Assembly (NCBI GenBank): GCA_020912385.1 | Contig: CP087221.1 | Span: 558,001-622,000, forward strand | Length of the DNA stretch: 64,000 nucleotides | Direction: 5' to 3' | DNA from: Neofusicoccum parvum | Taxonomy: Eukaryota; Ascomycota; Dothideomycetes; Botryosphaeriales; Botryosphaeriaceae | In this document: one piece after another, positions 44,230-55,752 of the stretch | How positions within the stretch are numbered: position 1 is the stretch's first letter | How the letters are laid out: every line of letters begins with the position of its first letter | Notes under the pieces: generated by a model | Seen by the model: the letters and a program-made list of their open reading frames with translations, nothing else | Databases searched by the model: none | Told to the model about the DNA's origin: nothing | Program-made: the position numbers and the translations under genes

Positions 44230-47106
44230 ATGATGCCAGGACCTCACATGCCACCTGCCATTCGGCGGCAGGGCGACTACTACCACCTGCCTCCGCAGGC
44301 CCATTCTCCGGTCCCGATGAACGTCTACGCCAACTACCATCATCCGGCGCAATACCACGGCGCCCACCCCTACTACCCGCAGCAGTACTACCCGCCGCAA
44401 TACCACCACCCTCAGTACCAGCACCCGCTGCCGCCGCGTCCCTTCCCGCAGCCCCCGCCGCCCCAGCAGCACTCGCCCGTCATCGTCGCCTCGCACCCTC
44501 ACATCCAGTCCGTCGCCCCTGTTCACCGCCACGCCGTCCGCACGCCGCCGGTTGCCCACACTCACACGCCCCCGGCTCCGCTTGTCGCGCATTCGTCGAC
44601 GCCGCAGCCTGCGCCGTCAACGCCCTCGGTTCACTCACAGCCATTGGTATCACCTTCGACACCGACAATCGCGCAGAGCACGGCGACCCCGCCTCCTCTC
44701 TCCACTTCGTCTCGGCCGTCATTCTCGTCACAACATGCGCCACCATCTCCCGGATTGAAGATGCCGTTCTATCCCACCGTAAGTTGCTCGCGTAGCGGAC
44801 CATTCACAATAACTGAGCTGAACGGAATGTAGCTACCTTGGTACTCGAACCCCGACGACCCTTTCCCGCCAAAGGCACAGCGGCAGAGGCGACGAAGACG
44901 CGAACAACCCGCGGCTAGCGAGCCGGGCCTGGAGCTGCCGATGAGAGGCCAGACAGAAGAGTCGGAGCAACAGGGCGATTTGGTTGAATCTCAGGAGCCT
45001 ACCGTCGCTGCTCCTTCCGAGCAGGAGACTCCTGCGACTTCGCAAGCGCAGTCCGAGGCTGATTCCACTCACCCGACCACTCCTTCATCAGCGTTGCCTC
45101 CCTCGACACCTCAGGCACAAGCTGCACCTGGACACACTCGGAAGGCTACTATTCCTGCTGTGCCGCTCGTCCCGATCAAGCCTGCCGTTCCTACATCTCA
45201 GCGCAAGGGTAGCACCGCTACCTCTACTGCTGAGAGACCGAGCACGGCAGGAGAAGCTCCGCGGGAGAGTGGCGAGAGCTCAGAGCAGCAAGCTGTCGCA
45301 TCTCCTGAGTCAGAGCGTACCGCGACTGCTGCGTCGCCCCCTCCGAAGACGGCTCCCAAGTCGTGGGCTGACCTGGTTAGGACCAAGAATGCCGCCGCCG
45401 CCGCTGCTGCCGCCGCTACCGCCACGCCGGCTGCTAGTTCCCAGAGCGTTTCTGCAGTCAATGGGTTTGCTGCGGCAAAGAGTGACTCGATGGTCGATGT
45501 GCTCCGGACCTACGATGCGAATGCGGCGAACAAGGTTGCTTTCCTGGAACCTCGGGGTCTTGTAAATACCGGTAACATGTGCTATATGAACTCTGTGAGT
45601 CCTCACTCTCATCTATTGTGTAGAACACGGCAAGAAGGTGACTACTGACAGTGTCCCTAGATCCTTCAAACCCTTGTTTTCTGTATACCATTTTTCGATT
45701 TTTTGGATCAGGTGGGCAAGCGAGCGGCGTACAGTTTCAAAAGCGAGACACCTTTGCTTGACGCGATGTGAGTTCTCTGGCAATAGTTTACGCTATTGGT
45801 TCTGACATGCGATTCAGGATAATGTTCATGCGCGAATTTCCCGTAATCGATTCCGCGGTTTCTCAAGAACAGCTCAGACTGCGGCTCAAGGACACTGAAC
45901 TTGAGCAGTATGGTGATGCTTTTACTCCTGAATTCGTTTACGACGTGATCAAGCGTCTGCCTAGGTTTTCTCATATGAGAGTAAGTCAATGTCCAACATC
46001 GCCACAGTATGTACTGACTCTAGTAGCGTGGTCACCAGCAAGATGCGGAGGAATTCTTGGGTTTCCTTTTGGCTGGTCTCCACGATGAATGTGTCCATGT
46101 CATGAAGAACGCTCCTGCAACCGCGACAACGACTAACGAAGCCGCTTCTCCCACTAATACTGAGTCAACCCCAGCTGACGGGTGGCTTGAGGTTGGCCCC
46201 AAGCAAAAGTCATCCGTCACTAGGTCATCAGGAATCATCGAATCGGAAACTCCTATCACAAAGATCTTCGGTGGGAAGTTGCGTTCAGAGCTGCGCGTTC
46301 CAGGACTTAAGAACTCTGTCACACTCGAACCGTATCAGCCCCTTCAACTCGACATCGGTGCTCCCAATGTGAACAACATTGTGGATGCGCTGAAAGGATT
46401 GACTAGACCCGAGACTCTTCAAGGCGATTTCAATTCGCCTCGCGGACCCAACGCATCTGCTACGAAGCAGGTGTTTATTGAAACGCTTCCGCCGGTTCTG
46501 ATCTTGCATTTGAAGCGATTCCAGTACGACAACACTGGCGGTACGCAGAAGATCTGGAAGAAGGTCGGCTACCCGCTCGACCTCGAGATCCCCAAGGAGG
46601 TTTTCCCGCAACACATGCGCCCTGGCTTGGCCGTGAAGGGTGGCCAGCCAAAGTACCGCCTGACCGGTGTTGTTTACCACCACGGAAAGACGGCTAGCGG
46701 CGGTCACTACACAGTCGATGTTCGCCGACAGGACGGTCGGGAGTGGATCCGCATGGACGACACCATTCTTCGACGCATCCGCAGCGAGGATGTTGCTGAG
46801 GGAGGAAGTGAAGAGGACCCGCGAGTGCTTGCTAAGGCACTGGAACAACACAAGAAAGACTCGGGAAGCGCCAGCAAGAACATATTCGAGCAGGCTGGCT
46901 TTGATGAGGATGATGAAGCGCAGGCTGAAGGAGGCTGGAGTCAGGTCAACGGATCAGGTTCTGGTGCAACGAAGAAATGGTCTGGTGTCGTCAATGGCAC
47001 TGCAACGCCGGCGTCATCGACTGGTAAGAGGACGCCGATGCCTGACAAAGGAGCCAAGGACAACAAGGTGGCGTACATTCTATTCTATGAGCGGGTCAGG
47101 TCATAG
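44230..47106 (+). CDS. UBP3: Ubiquitin carboxyl-terminal hydrolase, Ubp3/USP10 type
   Basis: Exons 44230-44778, 44833-45594, 45661-45767, 45818-45980 and 46027-47106 give 886 residues; the four introns are 46-66 nt. The first 420 residues are Pro/Gln/Tyr/His-rich, then Ser/Thr/Pro-rich with an Ala run. The catalytic domain starts at GLVNTGNMCYMNS, Cys433 being the nucleophile; the intron falls right after this box. GHQQDAEEFLGFLL follows near 529-542. The His box GVVYHHGKTASGGHYTVDV has His754, and RMDDT supplies the acidic residue (771/772). A long insert between boxes (NAPATATTTNEAAS... to GWLEVGPKQKSS) is usual for this subfamily. Yeast Ubp3 with Bre5 trims ubiquitin on COPII, ribosome and RNA polymerase substrates. 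The start codon is doubled (ATGATG). Confidence 0.93.
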
Positions 47107-48296
47107 ACCCTTCGACTTCCTCTTGCAACACTCTTTTTTTCAGGATGACAATATCCAGCAGTACTCAAAAAGTTCATGTGTTTTCGGTAGCGTTTGAAGG
47201 CATACAGCAGGTGGGCGTCGGTGGAGCTTGGTTGGGACTGGGCTCGGCTGATACCTCATGATGCTGGCTTGGTCCAGGATGAATGGATGGCTCCGAGGCG
47301 CGAACAGGAAGGAAGGCGGGTTTAGGCTTTCGGATTGCTGTAGATAGCTTTTCTGGGCGGGGTTGAGTTGATTACGGAGACGAGGACGTTCGGAGCTCGG
47401 GGTCGAGGTTAGAGGGGAGCTAGGTGACGAATGCATATTGCTAGAAAGACAGAAGTACGCCACGACTGCAGCCTCTCGCTGGGTGGTCGGTCGTCGAGTT
47501 TGGGGAGGATTGACGCATGGGGTGTCTTCAGGGAGGGTGCAGAGATGGCACTGCAAAAACGGAGAGATACTTCTACAGCGAGAACGAGAGCAGAGACATG
47601 TGGTGGAATCGATGGTCTATTCACAAACATGCATATAACATTAGGCGGATGCGGCGTACACGTCAACGTGGGAACAGGCACACCGCGCCGGGGTCAGGGT
47701 GCTGTTGGACAGCAGTGTAGCAGCCGGACAGCACGACTCAGGAAACACGGGGGATGTGCTCGGGCGCGGATGCGGGGGCGGAGAAGATCACGCCAGCGCC
47801 AATGGCCGCGCGCGGTTTGTAACGAAGCCGATTAATGAGGGCGCCCAGGACGCCTCTGCGCGTGGCAGCGATGGTGACGGGCAGCGCCGGACGAGCGTGC
47901 GGCCGGCTGCGCGAGGTGCAGACGCGTGGGTGGTGATTGGTGGAGGCCGGGGGGTGGAGCTAGGTCTTGTGCGGGGAAGTCGTTTTAACGGCCTCTGACG
48001 GAGCACCCTGGCCGCGCAAGTAACTCTCCGCACAGCGAAGCTGGGAAGGTACAGGACGCAGACACTCATTGATCGAAGCCCACACACCTAACCCCTTGGC
48101 ACCCGTACACCCCTCTCCTCACCTGCACCACATCGCACTGCTGCACACCACGCTGCCGACGACGCGGTCTTGAGCTCCCAGCAGCTCCACCGGCCAACGC
48201 CATCTAGGCAGGCGCTCCCACCTCCCCCCCTCCCCCTCCCCCATTGCTCTGGCACGCGTCCATTCCTGCACACGACACCTCTCTACAACACCCACA
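47107..48296. other. Intergenic, deubiquitinase to NIPSNAP gene
   Basis: About 1.2 kb between two rightward genes. The final 200 bases are extremely C-rich, a typical 5' leader. Frames of up to 138 codons on either strand show no recognisable protein. Confidence 0.6.
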
Positions 48297-49483
48297 ATGC
48301 TGTTTCGCCTCGCCCCCGCCATCCGCTCGCGCCCGGCGGCAGCTGCATTGCCCCTGTCCCGCTCCTTTACCGCTCTCACCGCACGCAACTCATCGGCACG
48401 CACTCCAGCGCTCGCCGACGTCCCTCCCGATGGCGCCGCCAGCTTCGAACAGAAGCAGGCCGCGTTCCGGCAGCATCTGAAGGAGCAGGCAAAGAAGCGG
48501 GAGCGCGAAGAGAGTAGGTCCCCTATCGGCGGTGATGTGTCTGCGTCTGTACCCAACAAGCATTCCGATTCTCCTTCGTCTGCCTCGTCCATTGACAAAG
48601 CTACTGGCTCACCTGCCACAGGAGAAGCAAAGGCTCGCGAGGAGTCGCAGGAGGGCGGCAAGTCCGAGGGCAAGCTGTCCAGACTCATCTATGGCACCAC
48701 CGAAGGACGCAATCTTGACCGCGAGATGGAGCGCAGCTTCTCGCAGGTGCTAGCCCGCGGCAAATACGTCCACTCGATCGTCTTCCACGAGGTCAAGCCC
48801 GACAAGGTCGATGAATACGTCAAGCTGGTGGGCGATTGGTACCCGAAAATGGCATCTCTGCCGGAGAACAACGTGCATCTGGTCGGCAGCTGGAGGACTG
48901 AGGTTGGAGATTGCGACACATTCGGTCAGTTATAAGCCTGGGCGCTCGAGCGTCGCGCTGTTGATTGCTGGAGAAGGCTAATTTCGCTCCTAAAACAGTC
49001 CACATCTGGGAGTACCAGCGCTACCAAGGCTACCACGCTTCGCTGCACAACATTCAGTCCCATCCCGGCTTCCCCGAGTTCGACCACAAGCTCAAGAAGC
49101 TCATCCACTCGAAGCGCACCTCCCTGATGCAGGAATTCTCGTTCTGGCCGACAACGCCGCCCCGCGAGCTGGGCGGAGTGTTTGAGCTGCGTTCGTACAC
49201 GCTACACCCGGGCAACCTTTTGGAGTGGGAGACGCACTGGAGGCGCGGACTTAAGGCGCGTCGCGAGGTTATGGAGGGTGTGGGCGCCTGGTTCGTCCAG
49301 ATCGGCGACCTCAACACGGTGCACCACTTGTGGCAGTTTGCCAATCTGGAGGAACGCAAGCAGCGCCGCGAGCAGAGCTGGAGCGTTGAGGGTTGGGGTG
49401 AGACGGTTCACAAGACGGTGCCGCTCATCCAGACGATGAAGAGCCGCATCTTGATCCCGATGCCGTGGAGCCCTGTCGCATAA
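48297..49483 (+). CDS. NIPSNAP family mitochondrial protein
   Basis: Exons 48297-48924 and 48999-49483 give 370 residues with a 74-nt intron. The N-terminus MLFRLAPAIRSRPAAAALPLSRSF is a good mitochondrial targeting peptide (Arg-rich, no acid). Two NIPSNAP modules follow: KYVHSIVFHEVKPDKVDEYVKLVG with VHLVGSWRTEVGDCDTFVHIWEY, and GVFELRSYTLHPGNLLEWETHW with WFVQIGDLNTVHHLWQF. A stretch of 108 nt (48514-48621) has GT and AG ends, is a multiple of three, and encodes a Ser-rich insert; removing it gives 334 residues with a smooth join into REAKAREES. I cannot decide whether it is an intron. NIPSNAPs are mitochondrial matrix proteins linked to membrane transport and mitophagy signalling. Confidence 0.87.
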
Positions 49484-50332
49484 GTGGTTGGTCTCAATCA
49501 GCGAGATGGAAACAACGGAGAGTAGTTCTCATAAATGGGTATTGGTATCCAAATCATGGCGATACAGGCTGGAAGAGCATTTGCTGCAAGGCTCCACGAG
49601 TTGCGTCGGTGTGCGATGTACGTACGACAACGAGCATGCGGTTTTTCTTAAGTCAGGCGGAATAGCAAGTATAAAGGATCGAAATCAACAAGACAAATTT
49701 CAACAGTCCAGAACACTTCACTGCAGAGCGTGGGCCGATATCGTGGCGCACGGATGCTGAATCAGCAGCCGTCGGTCGGAGAGTAGATGGTCTGCAGCAC
49801 GACATCATCGTGCGCGGGGGACGGTTGCTTTTTCCAAGAAAATGCGGGCAGCCGGACGGGTTGGGATCTCACTGTGCGCGTTACAGCCAAACTACGACAG
49901 AGAGCTAGACGGCATGTGAAAGCGGACGGGTGAGCCTATGATGGCGCAGACAGCTGAGCACATGGCACCCAGTCGAGTCAAGGATCGGCGGGATGCCGGT
50001 GACGCCAACGCGTCGGAAATGCCAGGAAATCGCGGTCCAAAACAACTTTTTCGACCCACGCACGACATTTTGTAAACACTCATCCACCGCTGCCACGACC
50101 GACACGACCGCTACGACTCGAACGAACACGACCTGCACCGACACGACAGCGCGTCGACAATCGCGATCCGCGCTACTTTAGACCACCGCTATCGCCTCTA
50201 GCTTCACTGCCGCGACGTAATCGCACACAAAGCGCCTGCCGGTGAGGCGTCGACACACATCGTTCTTCTCGCAAGAGCTTCGACAAAGGCAATTGCACGT
50301 AGCAGCACCTCGCAGAGGGCCCACACGGCAAG
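49484..50332. other. Promoter region of the phosphotransferase gene
   Basis: An 849-bp gap between two rightward genes. It has repeated CGACACGAC-type words near 50080-50160, with no gene that I can support. Confidence 0.6.
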
Positions 50333-51604
50333 ATGGTGTACATACGGCAGGACAAGCTGCCGAAGCTGAAGGAGTACAAGTACTCAGGCGTGGACCACAG
50401 CCTAGTCTCCCGATACATCCTGAAGCCCTTCTACACCCATGTCGTTATCAACTGCTTTCCCATGTGGATGGCCCCGAACCTCATCACGCTGACAGGCTTC
50501 GGGTTTGTGGTGGCCAACTTCCTGACCATGCTGTGGTACACGCCGACCCTTGACGTGGACTGCCCGTCGTGGGTCTACTACAGCTGGGCAGTCGGCCTTT
50601 TCCTGTACCAGACCTTCGACGCTGTCGATGGCAGCCAGGCCCGCCGCACCCGCCAGAGCGGACCGCTCGGTGAGCTTTTCGACCACGGTGTCGACGCCGT
50701 CAACACATCGCTCGAGGTCCTTATCTTCTCGGCTGCTATGAATCTCGGCCAGGGCTGGAAGACGGTCATGACCCTCTTTGCCAGTTTGCTCACCTTTTAC
50801 GTCCAGACCTGGGACGAGTACCACACCCACACCCTCACCCTCGGCCTCGTCTCCGGCCCCGTTGAGGGCATCTTGACCATCTGCATCCTCTTCACCCTGA
50901 CGGGCTACCTCGGCGGCGGCAGCTTCTGGAGCCAAAGCCTCTTGGGCTCCATCGGCGCTCCCCAGCCCTCCTGGCTTCCGGACGCACTCTACAACCTCGC
51001 GTGGAATGAGTGGTACATGGTGTACGGCGGCGTCATCCTACTGTTCAACACGGTCACCAGCGCGCAGAACGTCATCGAGGCACGCCGCGCCCGCGGCCAG
51101 CGCAGCCGCATCGCGCTGCTCGGCCTGCTCCCTTTCTTCATGGCCTGGACCCTGATCCCAATCTACCTGTACCTGCAGCCCGTCATCCTGAACGCCCACC
51201 TGGTGCCGTTCATCTTCTACGTGGGCCTCATCAACGCCTTCAGCGTCGGCCGCATGATCACCGCACACCTCTGCAAGTCCGCGTTCCCGCGCACCAACAT
51301 CCTCATCTTCCCGCTGCTCTTCGCCGTCATCGACAGCATCGGGCCCGTGCTGCAGAGGAATCTGGCGCACGCGCACATCGACGGGATTGATCTGAGCGGC
51401 CTGCGGAACCTGGGGTGGCCGAGCGCCCTGGGCGATGGAGTGTACCAGGTTGCGTTTGTGTTCTTGTGCCTGGGACTTGCGATCGGGGTTTACGGAAGCT
51501 TCGTGGTGGATGTGATCTGGACGATCTGCGATTATCTGGACATTTGGTGCTTGACGATTAAGCACCCGCATACGGAGGAGACGGAGGGTAAGAAGACGAA
51601 ATAA
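50333..51604 (+). CDS. EPT1: Choline/ethanolamine phosphotransferase (CDP-alcohol type)
   Basis: A single exon of 423 residues. The CDP-alcohol phosphatidyltransferase signature D-X2-DG-X2-AR-X8-G-X3-D-X3-D is complete: Asp96, Asp99-Gly100, Ala103-Arg104, Gly113, Asp117 and Asp121. The N-terminus (LPKLKEYKYSGVDHSLVSRYILKPFY) and MWMAPNLITLTGF before the first span are conserved in the eukaryotic family. Eight to ten membrane spans follow. The enzyme joins CDP-ethanolamine or CDP-choline to diacylglycerol in the ER/Golgi membrane, the last step of the Kennedy pathway. Whether it prefers choline or ethanolamine cannot be read from the sequence. The C-terminus is basic and Thr/Glu-rich (HPHTEETEGKKTK). 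Confidence 0.95.
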   Translation: MVYIRQDKLPKLKEYKYSGVDHSLVSRYILKPFYTHVVINCFPMWMAPNLITLTGFGFVVANFLTMLWYTPTLDVDCPSWVYYSWAVGLFLYQTFDAVDGSQARRTRQSGPLGELFDHGVDAVNTSLEVLIFSAAMNLGQGWKTVMTLFASLLTFYVQTWDEYHTHTLTLGLVSGPVEGILTICILFTLTGYLGGGSFWSQSLLGSIGAPQPSWLPDALYNLAWNEWYMVYGGVILLFNTVTSAQNVIEARRARGQRSRIALLGLLPFFMAWTLIPIYLYLQPVILNAHLVPFIFYVGLINAFSVGRMITAHLCKSAFPRTNILIFPLLFAVIDSIGPVLQRNLAHAHIDGIDLSGLRNLGWPSALGDGVYQVAFVFLCLGLAIGVYGSFVVDVIWTICDYLDIWCLTIKHPHTEETEGKKTK

Positions 51605-52371
51605 GTGGGGGCAAGTGGGAGGGGTTGGGGAGCGTTGATGCAGAGACAGGAGGATCTGGAAAGGAAGGGGTTGGTCAGGTGGAGCAGTGGGAGGGGGGTG
51701 GAGGAAGCAAGAATCTAACAAAATCGAAGTCAGCGCATCTAGATGGGCCATGGGGGCAAGCAACGTGGGTGGCAGTTTGGCATTCGTTATTTCAGTGGCC
51801 GGTGTTTTGGGTGTGGTAGCTATTTCTCTCTTTGGCTGAGCACTTTATGGGCTTGTACGATTATCGGATTGAGGCGGTAATGGCAACGTTGGTGGCTGGG
51901 TTGCTGGACGAGGCATGATTTGTACGTATGAAAATGGTGAAGCACGACTACACGTATGTATACTTGGACTGCAGAAATGGAGGGCGAGACGGAGGGACCC
52001 GCCTCTCTCAATCAGCACCATTCGCCAAACTGCTGGCAAACGCCAGCCTTTGTCTGCAGTTTCCCCGCAGCGTCCGGATGCCTCGCCGGTGGCTAGGTTA
52101 CTGCCGAGAGGGTCAGCGGGGCGCGGTGCGGCCGAAGCGCTCGAGCTACTGGCTCGCTTTATGGAATGGGCATGCCGTGACACGAAGCGAGGCAGGAGTT
52201 GGCAGTGACGTAGCATGACTCGTTCCGGCAACGGGAGCTTGGGCCGACCAAGGGTCCCAGGTCCCCACCACCGTCTGCTACAGCTGTCGCTCCCTCCGTC
52301 TGTCGCTGACATTGTCACCTCATACCTGTGCTGTGCTACGCTGCCGCACGCGTCCACTCGCTGTCGCGACC
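51605..52371. other. Intergenic, EPT1 to F-box gene
   Basis: A 767-bp gap between two rightward genes, G-rich just after the EPT1 stop. No gene that I can support; frames of about 100-170 codons lack motifs. Confidence 0.6.
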
Positions 52372-55120
52372 ATGCAGCTGCTTGATCCCGGTCCTGCGGT
52401 AAGCCACCCTTGTGTCACGCCGCGCCACAGAAAACACCTAATGCAGCCGCAGCACCTGGTCTCTCTGCCGGACGAGCTCGTGCTGGACATTCTCCAGTAT
52501 CTCGAGCTCGACGACCTGTTCCAGCTCGCGCAGACCTGCCAGTGGGGCTACCGCCTCTCGATACCGCTGCTCTGGCGCGATGTCGAGCTCAAGGACTGCT
52601 GGACCCTGCATCCGCGCGCCTCCCGGCCGCAGTTCAGAAGAGAACGCGCCGCGGATGCCTTTGCCGACGAGCACGACGACACACCCATAATCAAGAAACT
52701 GATGGTGCTGGCAACGTGAGCCCCGCCGTCCACGCTTGCGGGAAGGTAGGAGCTGACAGCCTGCAGCACGCCGTCTATCGCCACCCACGTCCAGACCGTC
52801 CTCCACCGCTGCCATCTCCCGACCCCCAGCATATACCACGAGCTTCCACTCTTCTGCTTTCGCTCGCTCCCTCTATCCCGTGACCGCCGGACCCACAAAC
52901 TTCTCCTGCTGGCCATTCGGAATATGACAAACGTGCATACGCTGAGGATCATCTACGGCCACTACTTGCTCGCCTATGGGCTTATCTGGGGATTCCTTCA
53001 CCCGCACCGCCCGAGGCATACACCGTTGAAGCGACTATGGATTGAGAACTCCTCGCTCGCCCTGCCCGAGCCCGGTCCGATGGGCTCGTCCTACTGGCCT
53101 GATCTTTCTGGCCTTACGAGCCTGAGAATCAGGCGACTGAGCTATCTCAACGATACCACTCAAAGGAACGTCATGTTTGAGGGTATTGCACTGAGTAGGG
53201 GTACGGCACATCGGAAAATGCTGCAGAACGGCGTCGGAGGAGAGTACGTTACCACAGTAGACAAGGTGCTGCCCGATGGCTCCGTGTCGCAACCGCAAAC
53301 CTCACTCGCAGACGCGGACCGGTTGGATACTATCATTTTTGATGCTCTCCCGGAAGTGAAGGAGTTCTTGGACTCAACGCATGTCCCTGAAGATCAGCAG
53401 ATAGAGAGCTCCAGGCCCGCTGTACCGGCCGAATTCCTCAAGCACCTACTTGCGGGCTCTGCGTCTTCCCTCACCTCATTGAACCTCGATATGCTCCTCA
53501 CCCATGACGCCTACAGAAGTCGTGATGACGCAATGGTGAAAGGGATGTTATCTCAGCTAAGCCAGCTGCGTTTTCCACACCTCCGCGCATTCCAGATGCG
53601 CAACATCATGACCCCTTGGACCAGGTACGTTTTCCTCAGTCGTACTTCAAGTTATTCTCTAAATTGTCCTCCCCAGTTTGCCACGCGGAACCTACCTACT
53701 TGACGGGTCGAGCGCACCAGATGATTTCGCATCGTCACACATCAGTTTCCTAGACTTCATGGAAGCCCATCCGAACCTTCAATGCCTGGCTTGGCCCATG
53801 GAAAGCTTCTTCAGCCACAAACGCCCAAATGAAACTATAGAATTGCAGCAAGACCGTGTACTCTCCAATCTTGCCCGCACATTGACAGAGGTCCGAGTTG
53901 ACACTTCATTCCATTTTGATACGGACAGCATCAACCCAGGGGACCTTCACAGCGCAACAGGAGCGGTAGCACGGCGGTGGCGCTTCATTACCAACTTTGC
54001 TTCTCGCATGACCAAGGTCGAACATCTGAAGATGGAAGGTGGCATACCGCGTGAAGAGAAGCATGAGACGGTTCGTGCAATGTGGAGGTGTCCACTAAGC
54101 AAGGTGGTGATGATCGCAAACGCATGCCCAATTGGAAACTCTTGGGGGAGCAGCGACCTTTTCCAAGCCGTCTCTGACGAGGATTGGGACCTCAATGAAG
54201 AAGATCTCAACGCATTGAAAGAAACGGCGGCGAAAACCCCGACACCACCCGGTCCTGATTTCCAGTTCGAACCACAGTACGACTGGCTCCGGCCAACGCT
54301 GATGCTACACACGGTAGCCACCTTTCATGCCGAAACAGTCACTGAGCTTAAATTCTGCGGTTACACGGGCGCACCTATCCTCTTTGCCCCCACAGATCTC
54401 TCACATCCGTTACTCTCGCCCCTACGGCATTTCCACAACCTCAAAAACCTAACCATGAGCATGTGGCTAGACACAAACTTTGAGGGCCGCCACCGCGACG
54501 AAGAAATCATAAGATTCTGGATGGACACGCGTGACCCTGACACCACAGCTCTCGTCGTCATGGTCCAAGACGACTCCGACGACGAGGGCTTCAACATTGA
54601 CAGCGATGACGATGAGCCGTACAGAACCGTCACACCTCCGGAGGTCGCAGACCCGGAACTCCAATTCCCCCAACAAACACCACTCCAACAACCAGACCAC
54701 CCCGCCACAGAACCACCCGCCGCCCACCTGCCAATCACCCACCAGCTCGTCGCCGTCACCGGCGACCCCATCTCAGGCCCCGAGCCGGTCCTCGCGTCGT
54801 CCCGTCCGCTCCCCTGGGCGCGTCGCCTGCACACGCTCTACACACCCGCAGCCATAGCGGCCCAGGTCGCCAAGCAGATCGGACCGTACCTGTCGGCGCA
54901 GGCGAAGGGCAAGCGCGGCGGCGTCGTGGTGCGCGCGAGCTTCTGCCTCGGGCACAACGCCAACTGGGGGACTGTGTTCGACATTGACGTCGGCGTAGGG
55001 TTGGGAGATGGCGGAGGAGGGGGGACGGGGCATGGGAGGGTGCTGTGGTTCGAGGGTCCGAGGGAGGAGGGCGAGAGGGCGAGGTGGTGGGGCAAGGTTA
55101 GGGGGAGGAGGTGGTTCTGA
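52372..55120 (+). CDS. F-box protein, large fungal type
   Basis: Exons 52372-52398, 52447-52715, 52767-53624 and 53677-55120 give 865 residues. The first intron (48 nt, GTAAGC, branch-like CTAAT) is a multiple of three and could be retained, or the protein could start at the ATG at 52441. The F-box is at about residues 13-55: LVSLPDELVLDILQYLELDDLFQLAQTCQ, then PLLWRDVEL. The remainder lacks clear repeats but alternates short Leu-rich segments (LTSLRIRRLSYL, SLTSLNLDMLLTHD) that may be degenerate LRRs. The C-terminal 200 residues are Pro/Asp-rich, then basic and Gly-rich. F-box proteins bring substrates to the SCF ubiquitin ligase via Skp1; the substrate is unknown. Long single F-box proteins of this sort are common and divergent in Pezizomycotina. 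Confidence 0.82.
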
Positions 55121-55752
55121 GGAGGGCTGCGAATGGATTGGTGCCAAGCGAGGCGGCGACTGATGTAGACGATTCGGGAAAGCAGGTCTTTTGCAGCATG
55201 GGATAGGGAGTAAGGGTAGGTTGGTTGGTTGGTCGGCTACGGCGGTTGTTTGGCTTCGTCGTTCAAGGGCTCGGCGCGTTGTATGATAGTGTTTCAACAC
55301 AGCAAGTGCATCGGTCACTTATCTCGGTTCGGAATAGACGTCTATGGAATAACCCAGCATCACAAGCGCGCGTCATCAGGTCTAGGTGTTGGGTGGGAAG
55401 CAGGAAGGTTGGCCGCCGCGGCATTCGAACTGGGTTTACATATCCCCGCCAGATATGCGGGAGTGAGGTGCACTCGGGCAACCTTTTCACGGCGATGCCT
55501 CGTACGAACCTGACTAAGACTCCCTGGCTAGGGAGACAAGCTAGACTGTGGCATCTTAATCCTCACGAGCACCCCCTGAGCTTTGTTGACGTGGGTAAGA
55601 GCAAAAGTTTCTATTCAAATTCTTTTGATAAAACCTATAGATCTTCACCGCTCACTGCTTCAATGCTGCCGCGAAAAGTCGATCTCTCTCGTAGCCTTAG
55701 CTGCCATAAAAATCCCCATCCCATACTTCCACCAACATCCCCTTCGCCCGCT
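55121..55752. other. Convergent intergenic region
   Basis: Between the F-box stop and the AspRS stop, so it should hold two 3' untranslated regions. A T-arm-like TTCGAAT word on the minus strand near 55424-55431 has no tRNA fold around it. No gene is seen. Confidence 0.6.

Noticed and set aside
55418..55445. TTCGAAT T-loop-like word, possible tRNA
   Set aside because: The flanking bases do not pair into a T-stem and no acceptor or anticodon arm can be drawn.
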